This document shows, piece by piece, positions 1 through 8,929 of a stretch of 64,000 nucleotides of DNA. Origin of the DNA: Didemnitutus sp041906465 (GTDB taxonomy: Bacteria; Verrucomicrobiota; Verrucomicrobiia; Opitutales; Opitutaceae); the NCBI GenBank assembly GCA_041906465.1, contig JAYRJE010000011.1:124001-188000 (forward strand), given 5' to 3'. The notes beneath the pieces are model-generated. The model had not been told where the DNA came from, made no database searches, and saw only the letters and a list, made by a program, of their open reading frames with translations. The translations under genes were made by a program, and so were the position numbers. Numbering within the stretch: the first letter of the stretch is position 1; each line of letters begins with the position of its first letter.

Positions 1-2
1 GG

Positions 3-785
3 ACGTGGGATATGCGCGAGCCAATGCCGACGGACGGTTGGACCGCGTGGGACGGCGCGTGCGTGGTGCATCTCGCGGGCGACACGGCCATCCGCGCAAT
101 CGGTGCGCCACAGATCGCCGATGCCGCGCTGATTGCTCGCCGCGCCGCGCAACTCGCGCGGCGTTTGGGCGGCGGGTTGATCCTGGCGAGTTCGGCCGCG
201 GTTTATTCCGGTTCGAAGACCGGCTATCCGGTCAACGCCTTGAGTGAGGACGATCCCACGGAGCCGCGCACGGCCTACGGCATGGCCAAGCTCGCGGCGG
301 AGGAGGCGGCCCGCGAGGCGTTGCCGAGTGTTTGCGTGCTGCGGTTGTTTTCAGTCCTGGGCGGCGCGACCAGCGCGCGGCGCGGGCATCTGGTGGACGC
401 GATTCTCCGCGCGCTGCGTGAGGGTGCCGCGGTCTCGCTGGCCCTCGATGCGCAGGGCCGGCCCGCGGTGCGCGATTATGTGACGCCCGACCAGTTTGCC
501 GAGGTGGTGTTGCGGATCGCGCAGGTGCGGAGCGGATGCGCGCCCGACGACGCCGGCGAGGTGCTCAACGTGGGGAGCGGTGTGCCGACCACGACGCGGG
601 AACTCGTGGAGCTTGCCGCCGCCGTGGCCGGGCGACCGATTCCCTGGCGGAGCGTGGAGAAAACGAATGCCGAAAGCGCGGTGCTCGTCGCCGATGTTTC
701 GCGGCTGCGCAAATGGCTCGGTGAAGCGCCAGCGAGTTTGGTCGCGGAAGCGCTCGCCGGCATGGTGCGACGCGTTGTCGCGTGA
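3..785 (+). CDS. NAD-dependent epimerase/dehydratase, 5'-truncated by window edge
   Basis: Extended short-chain dehydrogenase/reductase acting on nucleotide sugars, by family. The visible part lacks the N-terminal Gly-rich NAD-binding loop and the frame stays open to the window edge, so the gene starts upstream; the first internal ATG is at 12. Visible are the catalytic region ASSAAVYSG (about residues 59-67 counted from that ATG) and the YGMAK form of the YxxxK active site (Tyr89, Lys93), followed by the substrate-binding half with an NVGSG motif. The exact sugar substrate cannot be told. It converges on the DUF4450 gene, with 37 bp between the two stops. Confidence 0.8.
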   Translation, partial: TWDMREPMPTDGWTAWDGACVVHLAGDTAIRAIGAPQIADAALIARRAAQLARRLGGGLILASSAAVYSGSKTGYPVNALSEDDPTEPRTAYGMAKLAAEEAAREALPSVCVLRLFSVLGGATSARRGHLVDAILRALREGAAVSLALDAQGRPAVRDYVTPDQFAEVVLRIAQVRSGCAPDDAGEVLNVGSGVPTTTRELVELAAAVAGRPIPWRSVEKTNAESAVLVADVSRLRKWLGEAPASLVAEALAGMVRRVVA

Positions 786-822
786 GGCGAATGGCGAAAT
801 TCCGACGAATTCGCGATGCGGC

Positions 823-3800
823 TTACGGACGCTCGAGCGTCGCACTCATCAGGCCGATGACGACGTCGTTGGCGAGCGCGCGGATCGTGAGCGATTGGAG
901 CTCCTTGGTCGGATCGAGCGTGAGATCAAGCACGGTCGCGGCGCCGCCGGGGACCGTGCGGCCGGCGCCCTTGAACGTGGCCGGGTCGAGCACGCGCACG
1001 GCGCCGGTTTTCAAATCCACGCGCAACGGCAGACCGCCGGGACGCGCGAACGCGAAGTCGTCGATGAAGTAGTCCTGATCGATGGGCCACCAGGTCGTCG
1101 GGTTTTCGAGCGCGAGGCGCGTGGTCGTGCCGTCGCGGTAGGTGACGACAAGTTCGCCGTTGTCGACGCGGCTTTGCATCGCCCACGTGGAACCGGCCAT
1201 CAGCAGGTAGAGCTTGCGGGCGTGACCGGCGAGCGGCGTGGTGAGCTGGCGCGGGAAGTTGTCCCATTGGGAAACGAACGCGATGTTCGGCGCGCTGGGG
1301 TCGCCCGGGGTGGCGAGCGGGACGCCGTTCGGCAGCACCAGTCGGTTGGCGTGCGCGGCGGCGGTGGTGCGGAGGCCGGCGTCGTCGAGGGCAAACGTGG
1401 CGTTCGGGTGCGTCCACGTGCCGTAGCCGTTGCGCGCGAGGGCGAGCGAGGTGAAGGCGGAGCGCGGGGAGAGGTAATCGTGGCGGAAAAGTTCCGCGAC
1501 GCGGTCGTTCAAGAGCGGGGCGAGCGCGACGGGTTCGAGTTTCCCGGGCGCGGCGACGGGGATTTTCCAGTCGGTCGTGAAGACGAGCGACGGAGCCGCG
1601 GTTTCTTCGCGAATTTCAAATTCGATCGGCTGCCACCAGCGCAAGGCGCCGTGCTCGATGCGGGCAAAGGCGGTGCGGGCGCCGGCGAGCCCCGCGGCGC
1701 GGCCCTGCAGGCGCGTGCGCACCAGCGAGACGTCCGCGAGCGCACCTTGCGGATCGGCGAACTCCGCGATGCGCGCTCCGAGATCGAGATCGAGCGCGGC
1801 ATCGCGCGCGAGGACGCGCGGCGCGGGCCGGGCGGGCGGGGGCGTGCCGATCCATTCGATGGCGACGGTGAATTTTTCGGCCGCGGGCGCGCGGATTTCG
1901 ATGCGCGGTTCGCCGACGCTCTCGGGCAGAGGGCGCCACTCGATCGGCTGGCGGTTCAGGGTGACGCGGGCGTTGCCGGCGCGGGCGGGCACCTGGAGGC
2001 GAAGCGCGGTTGGTTTGGCGAATTGAGAGGTGAACTCATAGTGGTCCGTGGAGCCGCGGCGTGCGAACGAGAACTCCAGCTGCGGATGGCGCAGACGCGC
2101 GCGGTCCCAATCCGCGGGAAAGCCAGGACGCACGACAACTTCGCCGGCGAGCAGATCGGGATGGATGCCGAGCAGGCCTTCGAGCAGCGCGCGCGAGGCG
2201 ACGCCGATGGCGTCGCCGAAATCGCGCTGTGCTTCGCGGCGATAAACATCGAGGCCGGTGGCCATGCCGATGTTGCCGGGGCAGGCGCCGAGATAGAGGC
2301 TGTCGAGCACGGCGCCCTTGAAGAGGCGGTTGGCGGCGTCGGTGCGGCCGGCTTGCCAGAGTGCGAGGGCGGTGTGTGCGGACTCGGCGAAGACGACGTT
2401 GTTGATCGACCACGTGTAGGGCATCCAGTTCGTGGTCGCGATCGTGTGCGAGCCCGGCGGAACGCCCGGGCCGGTCAGCGGGAAGCGCGGGAGCGCGGAG
2501 TCGGCGTAGCGGGCGAGTTGCCAGGCTTGGAGCGGCGTGCAGGCCTGGGAGTCGACGGCGTGGTAAACCGTCCAAGCGGCGGCGGCGGCACGGGGGCGTT
2601 GGAGGCCAAGCAGGTCGCGCGATTCGGCGAACCAGCCTTCGCGCTCGAGCCAGAGGTGTTGCTGCAGGCCGCGTTCGATGAGCGTGGCCTCGGTCTCGAA
2701 TGGCGCCGGATCGAGTCCGAGCAGGCGCGCGAGGCGGGCGGCTTCGCGGTGGTGAAGGAGGTTGTAGGCTGTCGTGTGCGTGGCACCGCCTCCGGAGTAG
2801 GTGAGGTCGTCGCTGGCCCAGATGGCGGCATAGGCTTCGTAGAGCGGGAGTTTCTCGCGGCCGAATTCGCGGCGGAAGAGGCGTCGTTCCCACGCCAGCG
2901 AGCGCTCGATCACCGGCCAGATTTTTCGCGCGTAGGCGAGGTCGCCGCTCCAGCGCAGGTGACGGAAGATCGTGTCGAGCGCCACGAGGTTCATGTCGTA
3001 GTGCGAGTTCGTGAGATCGCCGTTGGAGTGCAGCGCGTTCTCGTTGCGCGCGAGATTGGCGGATGCCTCCGCGGCGGGCAGTTCGCTGGGGATGGGCGAA
3101 GTGTTTTGCTTCGTGGCGTAGCCGTCGAAGTGCGCACGCGTGCGCTCGGACCAGCCGAGGGCGTCGCCGGCGTAGCCGACCCGCCAGCCGAGCAGGCGCA
3201 TGCGCCACGCCACGGCGCCGTGGAGGAAGGCATTTTGTCGATCGTCCCACACGGCGTCGGCGGCGATGTTCAGCGCCGGTAACATCGCATCCAGGAACGG
3301 ATCGGGCGTCTCGAGGGTGACGCGGCGGGCGATGGCCGCGAGTTGGGCTTGCGCACCGGCGAAGAGCGCCGGCAGGCCTTCGCGGGTGAGCGGAGGCTCG
3401 CCGTTACCGCGGCGTTGCAGGACGAGGATCGTGGGGCGATCCGGATCCAGCGGGAAGCGGGCGAAGCCGATCGGCAGCGCGGGAGTGGGGGAGGGGACCA
3501 GCAAGGCCTCGAGCGAGTCGCGCGTGGCGTCGGCTTGGTCGAAGGTCGCGTAGGTCGACAGCGAGAGCGCGACGGAGCCTTTGGGGGTCGTGAGGGTGAA
3601 GCCGTGATCGCTGAGGGCGACGGTGTTGCCACGGCAATGTTCCGGCAGAAAACGGAAATAGTCGCGGATGGGCTCGGGTTCGGTGCCGAGGTCGCCGTCG
3701 CGCCGGCCGCGTTCGCCGGTGAGGCCGCCGTAAATCGCGGCGAGTTCGAGCGGACGAGCGTCGCGCAGCTCGGCACGGAGGAGGAGGGCTTCGGAGGATT

Positions 3801-4230
3801 TCGGCACCAGTGCGGTCAGCGTCAGCGTGCCGTCGCCGAGTGCCGGGTCGCGGATTTCGTGGACCATCGTGCCGTCACGGTAGCGCGCGGTGATTTGTGC
3901 GGTGTCGGTGAGCCACTTCCAGCCATCGGCTGTGCGGAGGGCGAGACGGAGAACGCCGCCGCGGCCGGGGAGATACAGCGAGAATTCCGGCCGGTCACCG
4001 GCGTCGGCGCGAAACGCGCTCGCACCGCCGTAAAGCGGGCGGTTGAAGCGCTCGGAGCCGTTGACGATGACGAAGTCGCCGCCCTCGGGCCGGTAGCGCA
4101 GCGGGCGCGCGATGGCGCCGGCGAGGTTGGGGCGCAGCTCCTGGCCGGAGCGAGCGGCGGGAACGGTTTGGGCCGAGACGGAGAATGTCGCGAGAGTGAA
4201 CGCGACCAGGGTGACCAAGGGGCGGAACAT
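823..4230 (-). CDS. DUF4450 domain-containing exported protein (glycoside-hydrolase-like)
   Basis: A 1135-aa exported protein. I start it at the ATG at 4230, because it opens directly into a signal peptide (MFRPLVTLVAFTLATFSVSAQ); an in-frame start 78 bp upstream would bury this. The motif LRYRPEGGDFVIVNG soon after the signal is typical of DUF4450 proteins of Bacteroidetes and Opitutaceae polysaccharide loci. The middle (about 320-740) is helix-rich with Trp and aromatic motifs like an (alpha/alpha)6 barrel (WASDDLTYSGGGATHT, NWMPYTWSINN), and beta-rich ends flank it. Activity is unproven. Inference: extracytoplasmic enzyme on plant oligosaccharides, since a pectate lyase and a sugar importer are transcribed divergently from the same intergenic region. 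Confidence 0.8.
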   Translation of the reverse strand: MFRPLVTLVAFTLATFSVSAQTVPAARSGQELRPNLAGAIARPLRYRPEGGDFVIVNGSERFNRPLYGGASAFRADAGDRPEFSLYLPGRGGVLRLALRTADGWKWLTDTAQITARYRDGTMVHEIRDPALGDGTLTLTALVPKSSEALLLRAELRDARPLELAAIYGGLTGERGRRDGDLGTEPEPIRDYFRFLPEHCRGNTVALSDHGFTLTTPKGSVALSLSTYATFDQADATRDSLEALLVPSPTPALPIGFARFPLDPDRPTILVLQRRGNGEPPLTREGLPALFAGAQAQLAAIARRVTLETPDPFLDAMLPALNIAADAVWDDRQNAFLHGAVAWRMRLLGWRVGYAGDALGWSERTRAHFDGYATKQNTSPIPSELPAAEASANLARNENALHSNGDLTNSHYDMNLVALDTIFRHLRWSGDLAYARKIWPVIERSLAWERRLFRREFGREKLPLYEAYAAIWASDDLTYSGGGATHTTAYNLLHHREAARLARLLGLDPAPFETEATLIERGLQQHLWLEREGWFAESRDLLGLQRPRAAAAAWTVYHAVDSQACTPLQAWQLARYADSALPRFPLTGPGVPPGSHTIATTNWMPYTWSINNVVFAESAHTALALWQAGRTDAANRLFKGAVLDSLYLGACPGNIGMATGLDVYRREAQRDFGDAIGVASRALLEGLLGIHPDLLAGEVVVRPGFPADWDRARLRHPQLEFSFARRGSTDHYEFTSQFAKPTALRLQVPARAGNARVTLNRQPIEWRPLPESVGEPRIEIRAPAAEKFTVAIEWIGTPPPARPAPRVLARDAALDLDLGARIAEFADPQGALADVSLVRTRLQGRAAGLAGARTAFARIEHGALRWWQPIEFEIREETAAPSLVFTTDWKIPVAAPGKLEPVALAPLLNDRVAELFRHDYLSPRSAFTSLALARNGYGTWTHPNATFALDDAGLRTTAAAHANRLVLPNGVPLATPGDPSAPNIAFVSQWDNFPRQLTTPLAGHARKLYLLMAGSTWAMQSRVDNGELVVTYRDGTTTRLALENPTTWWPIDQDYFIDDFAFARPGGLPLRVDLKTGAVRVLDPATFKGAGRTVPGGAATVLDLTLDPTKELQSLTIRALANDVVIGLMSATLERP

Positions 4231-4578
4231 CGCGGCTTGAGATAGCGACTGGCTGCCGTGACCGGCCAACAAAAAAGCCGGCGAGGCACGCGGGCGAAAT
4301 GCGCGCATCGTTGCGGACGGGGCCTCGCGGCACGCGCGCCCTCGCGGGTTTCGCCCGAATGTTCCGCACGGCGGCGCGGATGCGTCGCAATCTTAGGATC
4401 AGATGCAATTGTGCGGAAACAGGCGAAGAATTTGCCGAAGGGATTCTGCTAGAATCTGAGATGAGCGGCCATGGCCTCACCCCAACCCCGCCGCGAGGCC
4501 CTGACGTTCATTGTTGCTGATCTTGTTCCCCCGTCGCGCTCGCACTAGTCCTGCGGGTGCGCTTTCCCCTTATCCCCC
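4231..4578. promoter_or_regulatory. Divergent promoter region between DUF4450 gene and sugar ABC operon
   Basis: A 348-bp non-coding stretch between two divergent starts, so it must hold promoters for both. The clearest element is a perfect palindrome GATTCT-GCT-AGAATC at 4442-4456, about 120 bp before the binding-protein ATG; it is a candidate operator. No convincing ORF or RNA gene is seen. No regulator gene lies in the carbohydrate block itself. Confidence 0.45.
4442..4456. promoter_or_regulatory. Palindromic candidate operator upstream of sugar ABC operon
   Basis: Perfect inverted repeat with 6-bp arms GATTCT/AGAATC and a 3-bp centre, in the less GC-rich part of the divergent promoter region. 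The symmetry fits a dimeric repressor site. It does not match the usual LacI-family CG-centred consensus, and the cognate regulator is unknown. Confidence 0.35.
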
Positions 4579-5562
4579 ATGAAGCATATCCTGCTCCGCA
4601 TTTTGGCGACTATTGCTGTTTTCGCGAGCCTCGTCCTCACCGCGTGCAAACCCTCCGGTGCGCCCGCTCCCGGCGACGCGGCTGCGTCCGTGACCAAGCC
4701 GCGCCGCGTCGCGGTCGTCGTTTCCACGCTCAACAACCCGTGGTTCGTCGTGCTCGCGGAAAACGCGCGCGAGCGCGCGACGGAGCTCGGCTACGAGGCC
4801 GTGATCTTCGATTCGCAGAACGATCCGGCGAAGGAGTCGCAGCACTTCGACAACCTCATCGCGTCCGGCTACGGCGCGGTGCTCTTCAATTGCACCGATG
4901 CCAAGGGCTCCATCGCGAATGTCCGCCGCGCGAAAGCCGCGGGCATTCCGGTGTTCTGCATGGATCGCGAAATCGAAGCCAACGATGCGGCGGTCTCGCA
5001 GGTGCTCTCGGATAATTACTCGGGCTGTGTCGCGCTCGGCCAATACTTCGTCGAGCAGGTCGGCGAAGAGGGCAAATACGTGGAGCTCCTCGGTCTCGTG
5101 GCCGACACCAACACGTGGAACCGCTCGAAGGGTTTTCACTCGGTCGTCGACCGTTACCCCGGCCTGAAAATGGTCGCGCAACAGAGCGCGGAGTTCGATC
5201 GCACGAAGGCGCTCGAAGTCCTCGAAGCCATCCTCCAGGCCAACCCCGACATCAACGCGGTCTTCTGCGGCAACGACGCCATGGCGATGGGGGCCTACCA
5301 GGCGCTGCTCGCGGCCGGCAAAGCCGACACGGTGAAGGTCTTTGGTTTCGACGGCGCGGACGACGTCGTGAAAGCCGTCGCCGAAGGCAAGATCACCGCG
5401 ACCGTCATGCAGTTTCCGAAAACGATGGCGCGCACCGCCGCGGAGAACGCGGACAACTATCTCAAGGGTGCGCGCCACTTCCCGCAGCGCCTCCCGGTCG
5501 CGGTCGAACTCGTGAACCGCGACACCGTCCACAAGTTCGGCGACTACGGCCGCAAGCAATAA
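4579..5562 (+). CDS. Sugar ABC transporter substrate-binding lipoprotein (RbsB-like)
   Basis: A 327-aa periplasmic binding protein of the ribose/galactose type (Peripla_BP_4). The N-terminus is a lipoprotein signal with lipobox LTAC (Cys23). The mature protein begins with the usual strand and NNPWF segment of this family and contains the FCGNDAMAMGAYQA and VFGFDGADD motifs lining the sugar cleft. It is the first gene of an operon with DUF2291, ATPase and permease genes, and binds a pentose or similar monosaccharide before handing it to the permease. The ligand is inferred only from family resemblance to ribose-binding proteins. Confidence 0.93.
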   Translation: MKHILLRILATIAVFASLVLTACKPSGAPAPGDAAASVTKPRRVAVVVSTLNNPWFVVLAENARERATELGYEAVIFDSQNDPAKESQHFDNLIASGYGAVLFNCTDAKGSIANVRRAKAAGIPVFCMDREIEANDAAVSQVLSDNYSGCVALGQYFVEQVGEEGKYVELLGLVADTNTWNRSKGFHSVVDRYPGLKMVAQQSAEFDRTKALEVLEAILQANPDINAVFCGNDAMAMGAYQALLAAGKADTVKVFGFDGADDVVKAVAEGKITATVMQFPKTMARTAAENADNYLKGARHFPQRLPVAVELVNRDTVHKFGDYGRKQ

Positions 5563-5718
5563 GGCTCACCCATGTCGCGGGGGTTCTCCTTCGAGCGAAA
5601 CGGGCGCGCGTTGACTCCAACGCGCTTCAGGATTCTCGCTCGCGAGCGTGACTTTGAGCGCCTGGAGATCAACGCGCTCCACCTGCCCGGGCGCGGTCGC
5701 GCGCCAGCGCGCTGACCC
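5563..5718. repeat. Palindromic repeat unit inside the sugar ABC operon
   Basis: 156 bp without a gene between the binding-protein and DUF2291 genes, packed with inverted repeats: GCGCGTT-gactcc-AACGCGC at 5606-5625, the 12-bp palindrome CGCTCGCGAGCG at 5637-5648, and a distal GCGCTCCACCTG segment at 5674-5685. The first hairpin and the (inverted) CAGGTGGA-CGCGTTGA phrase recur at 40288-40317. An mRNA hairpin placed just after a binding-protein gene recalls the REP element between malE and malF. Confidence 0.6.
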
Positions 5719-6393
5719 ATGGCTACGGAATCGCCAGTCACTCGTCGCGCGTCCGTCGCGTGGCCTCTGCCGGTGGCGGGACTCGCGACCGTGGTCCTGC
5801 TGCTCGTCATCTATCCGCCCGTCCGCGTGGCTTCGAAGCACGCACCCGCCAACGCGGCGAATACGGTTTCTGTCACGGCGTTCGATCCCGCGGCGTTCGC
5901 GCGGGAATTTTGGTCGGCGAAACTCCTGCCCGCTGCCGCCCGCGCACCGGAACTCGCGCCACTGCTGGCCGATCTGCGTCGCGATCCGGCCGGGGCGTTG
6001 CAGAAACACGGCCGCCGCGTCGGCCTCGGCCACGCCGCGTATTATTTCGCGCGCGGCACCGGCCGCGTCACCACCGTCGAGCGCAGCCGTCTGCTCGTCG
6101 ATATCGACGGCGCCGTCGTTGCCGTGCGCACCGGCCCGGTTTTCGGCAACGTGGTGCGCGACGGCTGCGGTTTGCTCGAGGTCAACCAGGTGCCGGGACT
6201 CACCGAATTCAACGCGCTCTCCGCGGAGTTAAATCAGATCATCGAGCAGCAAGTGCAACCTGCGTTGAAGACAGGCGTCGCGGTCGGCGCCACTGTCACG
6301 TTCGCGGGTTGCGCCGAGGCGCCGGAAACACTGCCGGCCGCCGGTGCGCCGCTGCTGACGTTCATTCCGGTTCAAGTTGAGGTGAAACCGTGA
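5719..6393 (+). CDS. DUF2291 family protein of sugar ABC operon
   Basis: A 224-aa protein with one N-terminal membrane segment (about residues 16-32) and an extracytoplasmic remainder. It fits DUF2291, a family found mostly inside ribose-type ABC operons between the binding protein and ATPase genes, exactly as here. Recognisable features are the FDPAAFAREFW segment after the anchor and the central RVTTVERSRLLVDIDG strand region. The function is not established; a role helping assembly or ligand delivery is inferred from context. Its stop overlaps the GTG start of the ATPase gene (GTGA), so the two are translationally coupled. Confidence 0.78.
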   Translation: MATESPVTRRASVAWPLPVAGLATVVLLLVIYPPVRVASKHAPANAANTVSVTAFDPAAFAREFWSAKLLPAAARAPELAPLLADLRRDPAGALQKHGRRVGLGHAAYYFARGTGRVTTVERSRLLVDIDGAVVAVRTGPVFGNVVRDGCGLLEVNQVPGLTEFNALSAELNQIIEQQVQPALKTGVAVGATVTFAGCAEAPETLPAAGAPLLTFIPVQVEVKP

Positions 6394-7940
6394 CCGCTGA
6401 GCAACTCGCGTCCGACGTGATCCTCGAAGCGGAAGGCATCGAGAAATCCTTTCCGGGCGTCCGCGCGCTGAGCGGCGTAAGTCTGCGCGTGCGAGCGGGC
6501 CGGCTCGTCGCGCTGCTGGGCGAAAACGGCGCCGGCAAGTCCACGCTGATGAACATTCTTTCGGGCGTGTTTCCGCCCGACGCCGGCACGATCCGCCTCG
6601 ATGGACGCAACGTGCGCTTTGCCAGCCCGCAGGAGGCGCAGGCCGCCGGCATCGGCATCGTCTTCCAGGAACTCAGCCTCATCCCGTATCTCACCGTCGC
6701 CGAAAACGTCTGGCTCGGTCGCGAGCCGCGCAACGCCGCCGGCTTGATCGACTACGCGCGGCTCCACGCCGACACCGCGGCGCTGCTCCGGCGCCTCGAC
6801 CTCGCGGTCGCGCCCGATGCACTGATCGCCGACCTGCGCGTCGGCCAGCAGCAACTCGTCGAAATCGCCCGCGCCCTCTCCGCGAATGCGCGCGTGCTCA
6901 TCCTCGACGAACCGACGTCGTCGCTCTCCGCGCACGAAGTCGAAGTGCTCTACGGCGTCATCGCGGAGCTGAAGCGCACCGGCGTCGGCCTCATCTACAT
7001 CACGCACAAGTTCGAGGAACTCGCCAACGTGTGCGATGACGTCACGGTTTTCCGCGACGGCCGCGTGGTCGGCGCGGCCCCTTTCGCCGGGCTGACGCGC
7101 GAGGGGATTGTCCGTCTGATGGCCGGACGCGAGGCGAAGGAACTTATCCCGCGCGCGCCGGGCGAACCCGGCGACGAAATCCTCGCCGCCGAGCGTCTCA
7201 CGCTGCCCGGCCGCGGGGTGGGGCGGCCGTTTCTCGTCGACGACGTTTCCTTCACGGTGCGGCGCGGCGAAGTGCTCGGCGTGTTCGGTCTCGTCGGTGC
7301 GGGGCGCACGGAGTTGCTCGAAATCCTCTTCGGCCTCCACGCCGCTCGTGCGGGCGGCACGTTGCGGGTCGATCGTCGCACCGTTTCGTTCGCTTCGCCC
7401 GCCGACGCGATCGCGGCGGGACTCGCGCTTGCGCCGGAGGATCGCAAGCGCGACGGCTTGATGCTTCCGATGAGCGTCGCGGCCAATGCCAGCCTCGCCA
7501 GCCTCGAGCGCACGCTGCGTGGCGGCTTCGTCAGCGAGTCGCGCGAGTCGGCTTACGTCACGCCCTACGTCGAGCGCTTTCGCGTGAAGACGCCGTCGCT
7601 CGACCAGCTCATCGTGAATCTCTCCGGTGGCAACCAGCAGAAGGTGATTCTCGCCAAATGGCTCGCGACGAGTCCGCGCCTGTTGCTCCTCGACGAGCCG
7701 ACGCGCGGCATCGACGTGAACGCCAAGCGCGAGATCTACGCCTTCATCGACGAACTCGCGCGCGCCGGTCTCGGCTTGATCGTCGTTTCCTCCGAGTTGC
7801 CGGAGGTGCTCGCGCTGGCCGACCGCGTGATGGTCTTGTGCGAGGGGCGCAAAACCGCCGAGTTTGCCCGCGCCGAGGCGACGCCCGAGCGTGTGCTCGC
7901 CGCCGCGTTGCCCGATCGCGCCGCCGCCCTCGCTTCCTGA
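6390..7940 (+). CDS. Sugar ABC transporter ATP-binding protein (RbsA/MglA-like)
   Basis: A 516-aa tandem-domain ATPase of the monosaccharide importer class. The first domain has Walker A GENGAGKST (about 44-52), the signature-like region LRVGQQQLVEIARAL and Walker B VLILDEPTSSLSA. The second half has the degenerate Walker A GLVGAGRTE usual for this family, signature LSGGNQQKVILAKW and Walker B LLLLDEPTRGIDV. Length and layout match RbsA. It starts with GTG overlapping the DUF2291 stop and ends 1 bp before the permease ATG, so all sit in one operon. Confidence 0.95.
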   Translation: MTAEQLASDVILEAEGIEKSFPGVRALSGVSLRVRAGRLVALLGENGAGKSTLMNILSGVFPPDAGTIRLDGRNVRFASPQEAQAAGIGIVFQELSLIPYLTVAENVWLGREPRNAAGLIDYARLHADTAALLRRLDLAVAPDALIADLRVGQQQLVEIARALSANARVLILDEPTSSLSAHEVEVLYGVIAELKRTGVGLIYITHKFEELANVCDDVTVFRDGRVVGAAPFAGLTREGIVRLMAGREAKELIPRAPGEPGDEILAAERLTLPGRGVGRPFLVDDVSFTVRRGEVLGVFGLVGAGRTELLEILFGLHAARAGGTLRVDRRTVSFASPADAIAAGLALAPEDRKRDGLMLPMSVAANASLASLERTLRGGFVSESRESAYVTPYVERFRVKTPSLDQLIVNLSGGNQQKVILAKWLATSPRLLLLDEPTRGIDVNAKREIYAFIDELARAGLGLIVVSSELPEVLALADRVMVLCEGRKTAEFARAEATPERVLAAALPDRAAALAS

Positions 7941-7941
7941 C

Positions 7942-8925
7942 ATGGCCGCCCCCGACTACAAAGCATTCTTCGCCCGCTTCCGCTCGCTGCTTGCGCTCGC
8001 GCTGATGGTGCTCGTGCTCAGCGTCCTGTCGGATCGCTTCCTCACGCCCGACAACGGCTGGAACATTCTCCGCCAGATCTCGGTGAATCTCTGCCTCTCC
8101 GTCGGCATGACGCTGGTGATCCTGAGCGGCGGCATCGATCTTTCGTGCGGGGCGATTCTCGCGCTCGCCGGCGCGCTGGCCGCAGGCTTGTTGAAGAACG
8201 GCCTCGCGGTTCCGGGGACGGAACTGCTGCTGCAATTCACGACGTCGGGCGCGATTCTCGCCGGCGTGCTGGTCGGCGGCGCCGCCGGATGGGTCAACGG
8301 CTTTGCGATCACGCGCTTCAGTCTGCCGCCGTTCGTGGCGACGCTCGGCATGTTCAGCATCGCGCGCGGCCTCACCATGCTGTGGACCGGCGGCTTTCCC
8401 ATCACCGGGCTGGGCGGCGGCTTCGGCCATCTCGGCACCGGCACGTTCCTCGGCATGCCGATGCCCGTGTGGATCATGCTCGCCCTCACCGCCGTGTTCA
8501 TCGTGGTGACGAAGCGCACGCGCTTCGGCCGGCATCTCTATGCGGTCGGCGGCAACGAGCGCGCGGCGCGCCTCACCGGTCTCAACGTCTCGCGCATCAA
8601 GCTCGCCGTCTACACGCTCGCGGGCGCGCTGGCCGGCGTCGCGGGCCTGATCGTCACGGCGCGCCTCGATTCCGCGCAGCCGAACGCCGGCCTCGGCTAC
8701 GAACTCGATTCGATCGCCGCCGTCGTCATCGGTGGCACGTCGCTCGCGGGCGGGCGCGGCTCGATCTGGGGCACGGTGCTCGGCTGCCTCATCATCGGCG
8801 TGCTGAACAACGGCCTGTTCCTCCTCAACGTTTCGCCCTTCTGGCAACAGGTCATCAAGGGCCTCGTGATCCTGCTCGCCGTCGCTCTCGACAAGATGAA
8901 CGCGAAAGGCCGCGACGCCTCCTGA
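7942..8925 (+). CDS. Sugar ABC transporter permease (RbsC-like)
   Basis: A 327-aa integral membrane protein of the BPD_transp_2 family with about nine to ten hydrophobic segments. It has the typical VILSGGIDLSCGAI and YAVGGNERAARLTGLNV motifs (the latter contacting the ATPase) and the GGTSLAGGRGSIWGT loop near the C-terminus. I choose the ATG at 7942, just after the ATPase stop, because upstream in-frame codons only read the shadow of the ATPase gene. It forms the membrane channel with the ATPase and binding protein encoded just upstream. Confidence 0.94.
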   Translation: MAAPDYKAFFARFRSLLALALMVLVLSVLSDRFLTPDNGWNILRQISVNLCLSVGMTLVILSGGIDLSCGAILALAGALAAGLLKNGLAVPGTELLLQFTTSGAILAGVLVGGAAGWVNGFAITRFSLPPFVATLGMFSIARGLTMLWTGGFPITGLGGGFGHLGTGTFLGMPMPVWIMLALTAVFIVVTKRTRFGRHLYAVGGNERAARLTGLNVSRIKLAVYTLAGALAGVAGLIVTARLDSAQPNAGLGYELDSIAAVVIGGTSLAGGRGSIWGTVLGCLIIGVLNNGLFLLNVSPFWQQVIKGLVILLAVALDKMNAKGRDAS

Positions 8926-8929
8926 TCTT

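Noticed and set aside
496..3282. A 928-codon open frame on the plus strand opposite the DUF4450 gene
   Set aside because: It is the mirror of a gene with clear family motifs and signal peptide; composition (Arg/Gly/Glu-rich, no domains) is that of GC-rich antisense.
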